This document shows positions 12,075-21,410 of a DNA stretch of 64,000 nucleotides, one piece after another; the first letter of the stretch is position 1; every line of letters starts with the position of its first letter. The stretch is from NCBI GenBank assembly GCA_031269095.1, contig JAIRWI010000002.1, forward strand, positions 42,252-106,251, written 5' to 3'. This DNA comes from Holosporales bacterium. GTDB lineage: Bacteria; Pseudomonadota; Alphaproteobacteria; RUG11792. Under the pieces are notes generated by a model that was not told where the DNA came from, searched no databases, and worked only from the letters and a program-made list of their open reading frames with translations. The translations under genes and the position numbers were made by a program.

Positions 12075-12184
12075 TTTTACATATAACTCCTTATTTTATA
12101 ATTAATATTCATATTTCGTGGTATAACGACCATTAAATGGCTCAAAAATATATCTTCCACAAAATTTATCAAACGTACATAGTT

Positions 12185-12736
12185 TCATATTCTTTCAACC
12201 TGCGAATAATCTAAAGTTATTGGAGTTGGTCGTCCAAAAACCATAACAGAAACCTTGAGTTTTTGTTTATCTTCTTCAATTTCCTCAATAGTCCCTGAAA
12301 ACGAAGCAAAAGGGCCATCTGTAATTTTTACCAGATCCCCAATATCAAACACAACTTCATGTCTTGGGTTTTGGACAGTTTCATTAATCTGAGCTACTAT
12401 CCTTTCAACTTCCGAATCACTAACAGGGATAGGTTTTCCTTTTACCCCCAAAAAACCAGAAACTCTAGGAATATTCTTAATAATATGCCACGAATCATCA
12501 TTCAAATACATTTTAACCAAAACGTATCCAGGTAAATATTTCTTAGTTACATTAACCCTTTCACCGTTTTTAATCTCAGAAACTTCCTCAGTCGGGACGA
12601 TGATATCCTCGAACATATGATCTAGTCCCTTTTTTGCTGCCACTTCTAGTATAAGGCTTGCTATTCTATCTTCAGACCCAGAATACGTATGGATTATGTA
12701 CCATTTTGTTGAGTTTTTTGCCACAATATTATCCAC
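12185..12736 (-). CDS. nusG: Transcription termination/antitermination protein NusG
   Basis: 183 residues with the NGN domain (KWYIIHTYSGSEDRIAS at the N-terminus, PGYVLVKMYLNDDSWHIIKN in the middle) and a C-terminal KOW domain (FDIGDLVKITDGPFASFSG). NusG binds the clamp helices of RNA polymerase and links it to Rho or ribosomal S10. Six bases separate it from secE upstream, so they form one transcription unit as in most bacteria. Confidence 0.97.
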   Translation of the reverse strand: MDNIVAKNSTKWYIIHTYSGSEDRIASLILEVAAKKGLDHMFEDIIVPTEEVSEIKNGERVNVTKKYLPGYVLVKMYLNDDSWHIIKNIPRVSGFLGVKGKPIPVSDSEVERIVAQINETVQNPRHEVVFDIGDLVKITDGPFASFSGTIEEIEEDKQKLKVSVMVFGRPTPITLDYSQVERI

Positions 12737-12742
12737 CCTATA

Positions 12743-12949
12743 TTATCTACCTACCACCGAATGAACAATTCTATATATGACGGTATCAACAACACTAAAA
12801 AACACAGATGCTAGGAGTGCGAGAATAAAAACAACAACCGTCGTTATAATGATTTCCTGTTTTCCAGGCCACGAAATCTTTTCGACTTCATTTTTTACTT
12901 CTCCGATAAACCCAAAAAACCTTTTTATACCAGATACCGCACCCATCAC
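12743..12949 (-). CDS. secE: Preprotein translocase subunit SecE
   Basis: 68 residues: an amphipathic segment (GFIGEVKNEVEKISWPGKQE, with the conserved E-V-x-K-x-x-W-P) and one membrane helix (IITTVVVFILALLASVFFSV). SecE clamps the SecY channel together. This is the short single-helix form usual outside enterobacteria. It is the first gene of the minus-strand cluster, and a promoter-like sequence lies just upstream. Confidence 0.95.
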   Translation of the reverse strand: MMGAVSGIKRFFGFIGEVKNEVEKISWPGKQEIIITTVVVFILALLASVFFSVVDTVIYRIVHSVVGR

Positions 12950-12979
12950 AACAAAATTCCGCCAAAACGCACGCCTTGG

Positions 12980-13008
12980 ATGTTATCATAATTCAAAAGT
13001 ACGATCAA
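12980..13008 (-). promoter_or_regulatory. Candidate sigma-70-type promoter for secE-nusG
   Basis: On the minus strand TTGATC (13003-13008) and TAACAT (12980-12985) are separated by exactly 17 bases, and the -10 box lies 30 bases upstream of the secE start. No tRNA-Trp gene, which often precedes secE, is present. This is a sequence-only prediction in AT-rich DNA. Confidence 0.4.
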
Positions 13009-13297
13009 TATCTTTGTTAGACATGTCTGTTGTTATATATTACAGATCACCGGAATATATTTCAAAAATCTAAATTAATTTGATATTTTCCACATTATTT
13101 TGGTTATTTTTTTATATTACTTTGTAATTTTGTATTATAAATACAATTATATTTATGTTTTTATCACAAAAATTAACTTAAATGTGTGGGGGAGAAAAGT
13201 GCCGTACAACATATCATTCAAACCAGCGTTTTTTTTTATTGATCTGTATTGGTATTCTAATTTTAAAACTCAGCTTTACATAAGATTGTAGGATTTA
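13009..13297. other. Intergenic stretch without recognisable content
   Basis: Strongly AT-rich. Short open frames on the plus strand in this stretch have no start signal or composition suggesting a protein. I see no tRNA, hairpin terminator or repeat before the B element that begins at about 13298. Confidence 0.5.
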
Positions 13298-13405
13298 CTA
13301 TAATCGTTCTAGTTAGTAACAGATTAGTTTTTTAAACTATATCCATTGAAATTACATGGGGCTCGGTATTTTTATTAATACTAAAATCAAGTAAATCAAC
13401 TATAA
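13298..13405 (+). repeat. B-family repeat overlapping a gene end
   Basis: One B copy in plus orientation: left end TATAATCGTTCTAGTTAGTA, right end ATCAAGTAAATCAACTATAA. The right end runs into the 3' end of the minus-strand gene at 13396 and provides its last three codons and TGA stop. Confidence 0.75.
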
Positions 13406-14178
13406 TATCTACGGGGTAATTGTACAGTTTTTGTGCCCGCATATCTCTGTGACGAAGAAGGAGTGTAGGATGTTTGCCGTATATTTGTAGCACTGCGTCC
13501 ACTGCTGCCATTATAAATCATTGTTTTTGGGGGTTGTTTGTTAGAGCTATTTGGCAATGAAACCACTTTTATTGGCCCATAGTTTTTATTTTCGTACGTT
13601 TTCCCTGGAATCATGGTGCCTTTTTTTTGAGGATAGGGTGATGAAAAAGGTTGTTTGTATGATGGGGTATTTTCCCTATATGACTGATTAGGGGGGTAAT
13701 AACCTATAGGAGGCTGTTTGTTTGTTGTCGGCATAAAACTTCTAGGTAGCTGTATTGTTGGGGAAAATCCGTTTAGAAAGTTTTTTGCCCCAGGAGCGCT
13801 TTGGGATCCAGAAGAATCTATAATGTTGTTAAGTACGTCACTTAAAACTTTAACAGCTCCTTTTTCTGCACTTTTTATAACACCTTCTAAACCAGACTTT
13901 CCTTTTTTTAGAATTTCGTTTTCACCTTTGCCCATTGATTTTGCCAGTTGTTCTTTTTGAATTCTAATTTGTTCGGACTGGTATTGGGCCATAGCGAACT
14001 TTTGTTGTTCTGTCTGGCTTCTGTTTTGTCCGGACTGGTATTGAGTAGCGAACTTTTGTTGTGCTGTCTGACTTCTGTTTTGTCCGGACTGGTATTGAGG
14101 CAAAAACGAACTTCGAGCTACAGATAAATTGATTGTCAAAATACAAAATAATAATGAAAAAAAACGATGATTGAACAT
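13396..14178 (-). CDS. Exported Gln/Ser-rich protein with tandem repeats, unknown function
   Basis: I do not recognise the family. The likely start is ATG at 14178, giving MFNHRFFSLLFCILTINLSVA, a plausible signal peptide; an upstream in-frame ATG at 14205 would add nine residues ahead of it. After the signal come three imperfect copies of a 16-19-residue unit (PQYQSGQNRSQTAQQKFA and similar), encoded at about 13968-14100, then a Gly/Lys/Ser segment and a Pro/Tyr/Ser-rich tail (IGYYPPNQSYRENTPS) ending RRYYS. Low complexity and export suggest a surface or secreted protein. The last three codons and the stop come from a B-family repeat. No clear ribosome-binding site is seen for either start. 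Confidence 0.6.
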   Translation of the reverse strand: MFNHRFFSLLFCILTINLSVARSSFLPQYQSGQNRSQTAQQKFATQYQSGQNRSQTEQQKFAMAQYQSEQIRIQKEQLAKSMGKGENEILKKGKSGLEGVIKSAEKGAVKVLSDVLNNIIDSSGSQSAPGAKNFLNGFSPTIQLPRSFMPTTNKQPPIGYYPPNQSYRENTPSYKQPFSSPYPQKKGTMIPGKTYENKNYGPIKVVSLPNSSNKQPPKTMIYNGSSGRSATNIRQTSYTPSSSQRYAGTKTVQLPRRYYS

Positions 14179-14253
14179 AATCACATCATGAACTATTATC
14201 CCCATGTATATAATATTCTAACCCATAAAGGTTAAAAACAAGTTAATAAAATA

Positions 14254-16329
14254 ATGAATTGGTTATTTAATGATATAGAAGACATAATAGATATGAGGTA
14301 TAAAAAGCGCTTTGACCTCATTAAAAAGCTTGTTGGATCTCGTATTATTGACATTCTTCTTTTTCTTCCTTCTTATACAGTACGTAAAAAATATATCTCT
14401 TCTCCATCTACTAAAAATGTAAATGAGATTATAGCTACAAAAGTAAAGCCTCTTTATATTGAAACTGGGCGTAGCAAAGCCTATCCAACTAAGGTTACTT
14501 GTCTGGCTGGGGAGATTTATGTTCAGCTTATATTTTTTAATAAATTTAGATTGGGTTATATAAATTCATTTATAAGAAATGTACAGGAGATTATAGTTTG
14601 CGGAAAATTAACCAAACCTCCTGATAAAGAACTTCAATTTGTTCATCCGGAAATTATAACGAATTTAAATATGTGGAAAGATGATGAAAAGGCAGACAAC
14701 GTGTATCCTCTAATTACCGGGGTTGATATATATTTTCTTAAAAGTGTCATAAAGAATGCGCTACTCCGCATGGAGAATGCAAAAATTTTGGAATGGATAC
14801 CTCAAGACATTCTTGAAAAAAATAATTGGGTCTCTTTTAAAAAGTCCGTAGAAATGGTTCATAATCCTAAAAATGTGGATGATACAACATTAGAAGGTGT
14901 ATATGTACAAAGATTATGTTTCGACGAATGCTTAGCAGAACAAATTGCGAAAAAAATTAGCAATATGGGAGAAACACATGATGGGTATCCCATTAAAAAT
15001 GAAAAAGTTTTATATAAAAAGCTTATAGAAAAATTGACTTTTAATTTAACCGAAGATCAAATTAGCGTACTAAATAGTATAGAAGAGGATATGGCTTCTG
15101 GTAAACGACGTATGTCACGGCTACTTCAAGGGGATGTTGGGTCTGGTAAAACTATCGTAGCTCTTCTCGCTGCAACTATCGTTATTGAATCTGGGTATCA
15201 GGTTGCTCTTCTTGCCCCTACAGAAATTTTAGCTAGGCAACATTATGAATTATTTTTAAAACTGCTTGATGGAATTGGGATTAATATCAGTATATTAACT
15301 TCATTTGAAAAAGGAAAAAAGCGCACTGCCATTCTGGAAAATCTCGTAAATGGTACGACTAATATAATAGTTGGGACACATGCAATAATAAGTGAGTCTG
15401 TCACATTCTGTAATCTTGGTTTTGTTATTGTTGATGAACAACATAGATTTGGAGTAAATCAGAGATTGATGCTTATTAATAAGGGAAAGACGAATCCACA
15501 TATACTAAGCATGACTGCCACCCCGATCCCCCGTACTCTTATTCTTTCTGTACACGGAGATATAGACGTTTCAACAATTAAAATGAAACCCGCTGGGCGA
15601 ACAGAGATAATAACAACGACTGTTCCTATGGACAAAATATTTAATGTAATTACTTCTATTAGGAGAATTATAGAAAAGGGGGAGAAAGTTTATTGGGTCT
15701 GTCCTCTAATAGAAGAGAGTGAAAAACTAGATTACACGTGCGTTATTAATAGATATAACTTCTTATATGAAATTTTTCAAGACGATGTAATTATGATGCA
15801 CGGAAGGATGAAAGAAGCGGAACGTAGAGAAATTTTCGATAGTTTTAGAGAAGGAACAAAGCATATCCTAGTTTCAACAACAATTATAGAAATTGGGGTC
15901 GATATACCAAACGCAACTGTTATTGTCATAGAAAATGCCGAAAAATTTGGGCTTTCGCAATTACACCAGTTACGGGGAAGGGTAGGGAGAAGTAATCTAA
16001 AATCGTTTTGTGTTCTTTTATATGATAAGAAAATTAGCAATATTCAAAGAGAACGACTTGATATTATAAGACGTAGCACGGATGGTTTTTATATAGCAGA
16101 TCAGGATCTTTTAATCAGAGGAGCAGGAGAGGTTCTTGGAACAAAACAAAGCGGATTTAAAAAATACAAAACCTTTGATATTGATGATATAGAGCATAAA
16201 GAGACTATATATAGGATTATGAGTGAATCTGCTCAAATGGTCTCTAAAATTGTAGATTTTTCAAAATATGATTATCTTCTAAAAATCTTTATCCTAGAAA
16301 ATTTTGAAGATATGAAACAGTCTTTTTAG
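14254..16329 (+). CDS. recG: ATP-dependent DNA helicase RecG
   Basis: 691 residues, normal length. An N-terminal OB/wedge domain (LFLPSYTVRKKY region) precedes the helicase core with Walker A (LLQGDVGSGKTIVALL), Walker B/DEQH (FVIVDEQHRFGVNQR), motif III (MTATPIPRTL), motif V (LVSTTIIEIGVDIPNA) and motif VI (QLRGRVGRSN). RecG reverses stalled forks and branch-migrates Holliday junctions. It stands alone between the exported protein on the other strand and a repeat cluster. Confidence 0.96.
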   Translation: MNWLFNDIEDIIDMRYKKRFDLIKKLVGSRIIDILLFLPSYTVRKKYISSPSTKNVNEIIATKVKPLYIETGRSKAYPTKVTCLAGEIYVQLIFFNKFRLGYINSFIRNVQEIIVCGKLTKPPDKELQFVHPEIITNLNMWKDDEKADNVYPLITGVDIYFLKSVIKNALLRMENAKILEWIPQDILEKNNWVSFKKSVEMVHNPKNVDDTTLEGVYVQRLCFDECLAEQIAKKISNMGETHDGYPIKNEKVLYKKLIEKLTFNLTEDQISVLNSIEEDMASGKRRMSRLLQGDVGSGKTIVALLAATIVIESGYQVALLAPTEILARQHYELFLKLLDGIGINISILTSFEKGKKRTAILENLVNGTTNIIVGTHAIISESVTFCNLGFVIVDEQHRFGVNQRLMLINKGKTNPHILSMTATPIPRTLILSVHGDIDVSTIKMKPAGRTEIITTTVPMDKIFNVITSIRRIIEKGEKVYWVCPLIEESEKLDYTCVINRYNFLYEIFQDDVIMMHGRMKEAERREIFDSFREGTKHILVSTTIIEIGVDIPNATVIVIENAEKFGLSQLHQLRGRVGRSNLKSFCVLLYDKKISNIQRERLDIIRRSTDGFYIADQDLLIRGAGEVLGTKQSGFKKYKTFDIDDIEHKETIYRIMSESAQMVSKIVDFSKYDYLLKIFILENFEDMKQSF

Positions 16330-16366
16330 AAATGAGCACTTACAGCTAAGGACTGTAATTTGGATT

Positions 16367-16576
16367 TATATACTCGTTCTAATTGGCAATAGGTTAATTT
16401 TTTCAAATATATTTCAAAAAATTGTATGGAGTTTAGCATTTTTGTTGATCCCCAAGTCAAGTAGCATAACTATAGTTATTCTAGTTAACATTGATATCGA
16501 TAAATGTACCTAAAACATCAGTAATTCTTGGGATAGGTTTAAAAAAAATTAACCTATTGCTAATTAGAATGAGTAT
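16367..16576. repeat. Back-to-back B and A repeats
   Basis: A B copy in plus orientation (16367-16472) is joined to an A copy in minus orientation (about 16470-16576); they share the TATA-containing junction. They lie between the convergent 3' ends of recG and the MFS gene. Confidence 0.75.
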
Positions 16577-16578
16577 AA

Positions 16579-16776
16579 CAGCTCCTAACTTTTGCGTAAA
16601 GAAATAAAGAAACCATTGTCCAATTACGTAAAGAGTGTGATGGCTCGAATCATGAGAGTCTTTCATGATCTCAACTCTTAATGATTTACATAAAAAGTTA
16701 GATATTTAGCGCAAAAGTTACAGGATTATTTGTATCGATCTACAGCTTCCCTACATTTTTATACAAAACTCAAGTT
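16579..16776 (-). mobile_element. C-family MITE-like element, copy 2 (minus orientation, decayed)
   Basis: The reverse complement matches the C element along its length: AAAACTCAAGTT at 16765-16776 corresponds to the left inverted end, TAACAGGATTATTTGTATC-like sequence at about 16719-16738 matches the inner part, and GCGTAAAG-AAATAAAGAAACCATT near 16593-16616 the other end. It is the most diverged of the four copies and directly abuts the A repeat before it. No clean target duplication is seen. Confidence 0.65.
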
Positions 16777-16830
16777 AGATAGGTCTATCCCAATATTTTT
16801 TTTTGTAACATCATACATGTTTATACTGCA

Positions 16831-18084
16831 TTACAGAGATCTTCGTCTTGCAGGAGAAATATCATTCATAAAAAGAGCCAAAACGATTAAGGCACCAAGA
16901 CCTATCATTCCGCTGGAAATAAATACATTACGTACAGAAACATTGTTACCAACATATCCAGCTATACTATCTGCGATAAAGGCAAAAATTGCATTAAAAA
17001 GCCAATACACCCCAAAACCAGTCCCTCTCAGGTCTTCTGGAACCTTTTCTGCTATAAGAGAAACAAACACATTCTGAGTTGCTCCAAGCTGGGCTCCCCA
17101 TAGAAAAATACCAATTCCTAGAGATACTATTGTTGAGGCAGAAAACATAACGATATCAGCGAAAACAAGAAAAGCAATTCCAAGAAATAATATTTTAACC
17201 CTATTAAATTTATCGCCCAAAAAACCTATTGGATATGAAATAAATGAGGTACCAATATTAAGAATAATCATAACAACTGGAGCAAATTTTTCAATTATCC
17301 CGAAATTATCATGTGCGTATAATATAAGAAATGTTTCACTCATACGAGACATCATAAATACTGCATTTACACACATTAAAAGCCAGAAACTAGTTCCCAA
17401 ATACTTAAAGTTACTTATGGAAAATTTTTGTTCAACTTTAGGTTTTGGCATCGGAGCCTCAGAGGCCATTGCTTGATGATTATATTTTTTTGGTTCTTTA
17501 ATACAAAAGATTAAAATAGCGAAGGCAACAATCGAAGGAACGGAAGCTACCGCAAAAACCATCTGATAGTTATTGTTTGAGAGATGCATTGTTACTATTC
17601 CACAAAATCCTCCTAACAAAGATCCTGTATATGCCAAAGTCCTTTTTAATCCATAGGAAGCTCCTATTTTTTTACGCGGTGCGACATCGGCCACTATTGC
17701 ATCTCTTGGACTTGCTTGTATGCCATTCCCTAAGCGTTCTGTTAAGCGGTTGGTAAAAACCATAGCAAATGAGGAGGAAATTGCCAAAAGTAGTTTGCTT
17801 AGAACGGAGAACACATATCCAATAACTATTATATTTTTTCGCTTATGGAAAAAATCAGATAATATTCCAGATACTAATTTCATGATGTGGGACATGGTTT
17901 CACTCAGTCCTTCAACGATTCCTACTCCCAGAACCGAAGCTCCAAGAATTTTTTTAAGATACAAGCCGGCGAAGCTATATATCATAACAAACGAAATGTT
18001 CATGAGTAACATCATGAACCCTATTTGCCACACAGTTATTGGTATTTTCTTTTGTTCGCAATCTTCTTCTTTTAAATTAGACAT
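16831..18084 (-). CDS. Major facilitator superfamily permease
   Basis: 417 residues with about 12 membrane segments. The loop between helices 2 and 3 reads GILSDFFHKRKNIIV and the later RLTERLGNGIQASPRDAIVA segment is typical of a family of putative MFS permeases common in intracellular bacteria; its substrate is not known to me. The central cytoplasmic loop (KEPKKYNHQAMASEAPMPKP) separates the two six-helix halves. It is monocistronic, flanked on both sides by repeats. The start ATG at 18084 follows no strong ribosome-binding site. Confidence 0.85.
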   Translation of the reverse strand: MSNLKEEDCEQKKIPITVWQIGFMMLLMNISFVMIYSFAGLYLKKILGASVLGVGIVEGLSETMSHIMKLVSGILSDFFHKRKNIIVIGYVFSVLSKLLLAISSSFAMVFTNRLTERLGNGIQASPRDAIVADVAPRKKIGASYGLKRTLAYTGSLLGGFCGIVTMHLSNNNYQMVFAVASVPSIVAFAILIFCIKEPKKYNHQAMASEAPMPKPKVEQKFSISNFKYLGTSFWLLMCVNAVFMMSRMSETFLILYAHDNFGIIEKFAPVVMIILNIGTSFISYPIGFLGDKFNRVKILFLGIAFLVFADIVMFSASTIVSLGIGIFLWGAQLGATQNVFVSLIAEKVPEDLRGTGFGVYWLFNAIFAFIADSIAGYVGNNVSVRNVFISSGMIGLGALIVLALFMNDISPARRRSL

Positions 18085-18342
18085 ATCTATCAGGCTATTG
18101 GAAAAGAATCGCTAACACCTATATTTATCTAACATGTAGCTCATTCAGTCAAGAGGTTTTTTGCTTTTGTTACTTGTTATTCGTCGCAATTTATAAAAAA
18201 GTATCTCCATCTGGTTTTTTTATTCTTTCGTCTTTTTTTTATAATAAGTTTTTTATATCTAGAAAGTAGTTACTACTACCTGGCTAGCGGAAACTTTTCA
18301 TAATTCCGTGGAAATGGGGATGCTTGAAAAATTATCCAATTA
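18085..18342. other. Upstream region of the MFS gene
   Basis: AT-rich sequence that should contain the MFS promoter. I see no convincing -35/-10 pair, RNA gene or repeat here. Confidence 0.4.
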
Positions 18343-18395
18343 ATATAATTGTTTTACTTAACATTGACATCGACAAATATACCTAAAACATCATT

Positions 18396-18648
18396 AGACC
18401 TTTTTCGAAATTGCAATAACAATTAGTAAGTGGTATAAAAAAGGAACCCTTTAAGTAAGGAAGATAGATTGTATAACAGAGATTTATCAAGTAGGAGGGG
18501 CCTTAATGAGAATGTTATTAGATATATCAAAAGGTTTAAGATAATAGTAGATAGATATAGAAACAGAAGAAAGAGATTTGGACTAAGATTCAATCTTCTG
18601 GCTGCCTGCTGCAATTTCCTCTTGTTAATTTAATTTCGAAAGAGATCT
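18396..18648 (+). mobile_element. Internally deleted IS5-family element inside an A repeat
   Basis: The inserted segment begins AGACCTTTTTCGAAATTGC and its other end, read in reverse, is AGATCTCTTTCGAAATTAA; about 20 of 25 terminal bases match as an inverted repeat, of the type seen in IS5-family (IS427-like) elements. TA flanks both sides and may be the target duplication. Only about 250 bases remain of an element that is normally 750-900, and they include the 3' end of the transposase gene. Confidence 0.7.
18439..18630 (+). pseudogene. C-terminal fragment of IS5-family transposase
   Basis: The plus-strand frame after TAA at 18436 is open to TAA at 18631-18633 and reads KRNPLSKEDRLYNRDLSSRR, then GLNENVIRYIKRFKIIVDRY, RNRRKRFGLRFNLLAACCNF. 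The E-N-V-I-R-x-I-K-x-F-K-I segment followed by YRNRRKRFGLRFNL is the well-known end of IS5-type DDE transposases, where the first E is the last catalytic residue (ENV here). The N-terminal catalytic region is missing, so the fragment is inactive. Confidence 0.75.
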
Positions 18649-18783
18649 ATTCTTGGGATAGATTTTGAAAAATTATCTTTTAGGTAACTGGAGAGAGTAT
18701 ACATTGGTCAAAATACCATTTTCTTTTTCAGTACGTACATAGTGGGGGGGTGTTAACTTTGGCAAGATTTTATTCTTCGTTGC

Positions 18784-20007
18784 CTATACGATTAAAAAAT
18801 TTGAATTAGAGGAAATAACTTCTGTTTCTGTTACAATTTCTCCAATTTTATAGGATTTTTCTGTTTTAATTTGCAAAAAATGGTCAGTTTTACCAAAAAG
18901 TACACCATTTTCTTCTCTTTCAACCATAAAATTAACCGTTTTTCCAACGAAGCTTTTTAAGAGGATAGCTAATTGTTCTTCCGAGTTTTGGCGCAAAATC
19001 TTGGCTCTTTCGTGTATCACGTTGTACGGTAGCTGTACAAGAGTGCTAGCAAGAGTTCCTTTTCTTGGGGAATATGGAAAAATGTGAAGGAGTGATATAT
19101 TTGCTTCTTTAACTAAGTTCATTGTGTTTTTAAACATGAGGTTGTCTTCTCCAGGAAAGCCCGTTATAAAATCCGCACCGAAAACAATATTTTCTCTTTT
19201 TTTTCTAATATCGTTACAAAGTTTAATAACATCTTCTCTGGAATGCCGGCGTCTCATAAGCTTCAGTATATGGTTATCTCCAGATTGAACACTTAAATGA
19301 ATATGCGGTAAAATTCGGATTTCAGAGGTAATGATATTGAACAGCTTATCTGTTACTCCGTTTGGATCTAACGACGAAATTCTTATACGCAAAAGTTCTG
19401 GAAATTTATCAAGAACATCCCTCAAAACATCGGAAAATTCAATTTTTTCTTCGAAATCCTTCCCATAAGAAGTTATATCTATTCCAGAAAAAACTACTTC
19501 CTTGAAACCAGAATTTACAAAAAATTGTATTTTTTCCAAGATATTTTGTATTGGCATACTCTGGGATTTTCCTCTCGTGTATGGGACTATACAAAAACTG
19601 CATAAATTATCGCAGCCATTTTGGATTTGTAAGAAAGCTCGTGATTTTCCTTCAAAAATGGGAATTTCAGGAAAATCCTCATAGTCACATTTTTCCTCAT
19701 TTTTAATAATCTCAAATATGCCATCCAATTTAGCAAAATATTCAGAGGAAGTTTGGGCAGCACATCCTGTTACTATTATTTTTGCCCTATTATTTTCTCT
19801 GATACTCTTTCTAACCGCTTGTTTTGATTGGCGTTCTGCTTCATGTGTTACGGCACACGTATTAACAACCACGATATTTTCATCAGGATATTTTTTTGTG
19901 AGGGCAGATTTAAGCATTTCAGATTCATAAAAATTTAATCTACATCCGAGGGTGATCGTTTTTACGTTATTATCACTCATTTTATCTACAAAACGCACTA
20001 TGGACAA
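18784..20007 (-). CDS. mtaB: tRNA t6A37 methylthiotransferase MtaB-like
   Basis: 407 residues. The N-terminal MTTase domain shows TLGCRLNFYESEML, NTCAVTHEAERQS and VTGCAAQT, which hold the three cysteines of one 4Fe-4S cluster. The radical SAM domain has the CxxxCxxC motif in NGCDNLCSFCIVPYTRGKSQ. A C-terminal TRAM-like segment (FVGKTVNFMVEREENGVLFG) follows. Enzymes of this group convert t6A37 to ms2t6A37 in tRNAs reading ANN codons. ATG at 19977 (MSDNNVKTITLGC) may be the true start; the longer form starts at 20007. It is the last gene of a dnaA-antiporter-mtaB unit. Confidence 0.88.
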   Translation of the reverse strand: MSIVRFVDKMSDNNVKTITLGCRLNFYESEMLKSALTKKYPDENIVVVNTCAVTHEAERQSKQAVRKSIRENNRAKIIVTGCAAQTSSEYFAKLDGIFEIIKNEEKCDYEDFPEIPIFEGKSRAFLQIQNGCDNLCSFCIVPYTRGKSQSMPIQNILEKIQFFVNSGFKEVVFSGIDITSYGKDFEEKIEFSDVLRDVLDKFPELLRIRISSLDPNGVTDKLFNIITSEIRILPHIHLSVQSGDNHILKLMRRRHSREDVIKLCNDIRKKRENIVFGADFITGFPGEDNLMFKNTMNLVKEANISLLHIFPYSPRKGTLASTLVQLPYNVIHERAKILRQNSEEQLAILLKSFVGKTVNFMVEREENGVLFGKTDHFLQIKTEKSYKIGEIVTETEVISSNSNFLIV

Positions 20008-20042
20008 TATGCAGCAAAAACATCATCAAATTACTTTCTCTA

Positions 20043-21398
20043 TCAGAGTATTTGCTGCTGTTTGCCATTTTCTTCCCGTTCTTTATCAGTTAAAATTTTC
20101 GATTTTGCATTCCACGTAAACATAAATAACACTGCGCTAAAAACCCCAGCAATTATTGTTCCAATAAAAACACTGTTCCACCCATAGTTATCCGCTACAT
20201 ATCCGATTCCAAGTCCAGAAAGGGCAGTCCCTGCATAACCGAGGGTTCCTGTAAAACCTGAAGCTGTTGCCGCTGCTTTTTTAGAAGCAAAATCGGATGC
20301 GGCAACCCCGACTAAAATCTGAGGTCCAGTTACCAAGAATCCTATGGTAACCATACAAACTGAACTCAGGATATACGAATTACTAGGTACTAACCAGAGC
20401 TCACATACCGTAATGGATAGTGCTAACATAAATACGGTTGATACAGGGCCACGTCTTCCTTTAAAAACTTTGTCAGACATATATCCAGCACATATTCCTC
20501 CAAAAATTCCTGCTATATCGAAAAAAGCCATCTGAAATCCTGCGCCTGTGATGGAGCTTCCTTTAGATTCTAACAAAAATGTAGGTCCCCAAAAGAACAC
20601 TGTCATCCTACATATATAGACAAAAAAATTAGCTAAGCCAACAAGCCAAACCATTTTGTTGCTAAGAGCCATTTTAAGCGTATCTAAGTAAGATAATTTT
20701 TCATTATTTTTACTACTATTTGAATTATTCCCCTTTATAGCTGCGGATGCAAATCCAGTAACTTCCTCGACACTTGGCAATTTAAGAGATTCTGGTGTGT
20801 CGCGTAATCTATTAAATAGGAAAAATGCTAATCCAATAGCCACAATGCCGGGTATGAAAAACATATATCTCCAGCCAAAATAATTCAAAATAATTGGAGC
20901 CATGAGAGCAACGGTGGCGCTTCCTATTTGTTGTGATGTATTCCAAAAAGCCCACCTTGTTCCTATTTCAGTCGGACTAAACCAGTGAGTTAGCATCCTA
21001 GCAGAAGGGGGCCATCCCATGGATTGAAAACATTGATTCAATGTCCAAAATATCATAAACGATGGGATAATGGAGCTAAATCCAAGAAATATGTTCATTA
21101 TTGCTGATAAAAAAAGCCCGGTTACCATTATGTACCGAGCACTATACCTGTCTCCTATCATTCCAAAAAAACCCTTACCAATTCCGTATACAATTGCTCC
21201 GACGGTAAGTACTGTGCCTATATCAGATTTCGTATACCCAAGATCGTTGCAAATTGACGGGATAGCTAGTGAAAAATTTTGTCTAATCAAATAGAAAGAG
21301 GCATATCCTATTGTTATAGAATATAGCGTCCTAGTTCTCCAATATGTAAAAAGCTTAGTGCAACTATCAGAACAATTTAATCGTTTTTTGTTTGCCAT
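20043..21398 (-). CDS. Organophosphate:phosphate antiporter (OPA family MFS)
   Basis: 451 residues, 12 predicted helices. The N-terminal segment GYASFYLIRQNFSLAIPSI, the loop GMIGDRYSARYIM, the run NQCFQSMGWPPSARMLTHWF and the central loop RDTPESLKLPSVEE are typical of GlpT/UhpT/PgtP-type carriers that exchange glycerol 3-phosphate, hexose phosphates or phosphoglycerates for phosphate. In an intracellular bacterium this would import host phosphorylated intermediates; together with pyruvate kinase at 33073 it suggests feeding into lower glycolysis (inference). Exact substrate cannot be assigned. It lies 12 bases downstream of dnaA. Confidence 0.85.
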   Translation of the reverse strand: MANKKRLNCSDSCTKLFTYWRTRTLYSITIGYASFYLIRQNFSLAIPSICNDLGYTKSDIGTVLTVGAIVYGIGKGFFGMIGDRYSARYIMVTGLFLSAIMNIFLGFSSIIPSFMIFWTLNQCFQSMGWPPSARMLTHWFSPTEIGTRWAFWNTSQQIGSATVALMAPIILNYFGWRYMFFIPGIVAIGLAFFLFNRLRDTPESLKLPSVEEVTGFASAAIKGNNSNSSKNNEKLSYLDTLKMALSNKMVWLVGLANFFVYICRMTVFFWGPTFLLESKGSSITGAGFQMAFFDIAGIFGGICAGYMSDKVFKGRRGPVSTVFMLALSITVCELWLVPSNSYILSSVCMVTIGFLVTGPQILVGVAASDFASKKAAATASGFTGTLGYAGTALSGLGIGYVADNYGWNSVFIGTIIAGVFSAVLFMFTWNAKSKILTDKEREENGKQQQIL

Positions 21399-21410
21399 AT
21401 ATTTTGTTCC

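Larger units (their letters stand above)
18343..18701 (-). repeat. A-family repeat split by an IS5-type remnant
   Basis: The left part of an A copy in minus orientation (TTGTTTTACTTAACATTGAC onward, 18343-18395) and its right part (ATTCTTGGGATAGATTTTG to GAGAGAGTATA, 18649-18701) are separated by 253 bases of unrelated sequence. Joined, they give an ordinary A element of about 106 bases. Confidence 0.75.

Noticed and set aside
18423..18614. 63-codon minus-strand frame in the IS remnant
   Set aside because: It is antisense to the recognisable transposase C-terminus on the plus strand.
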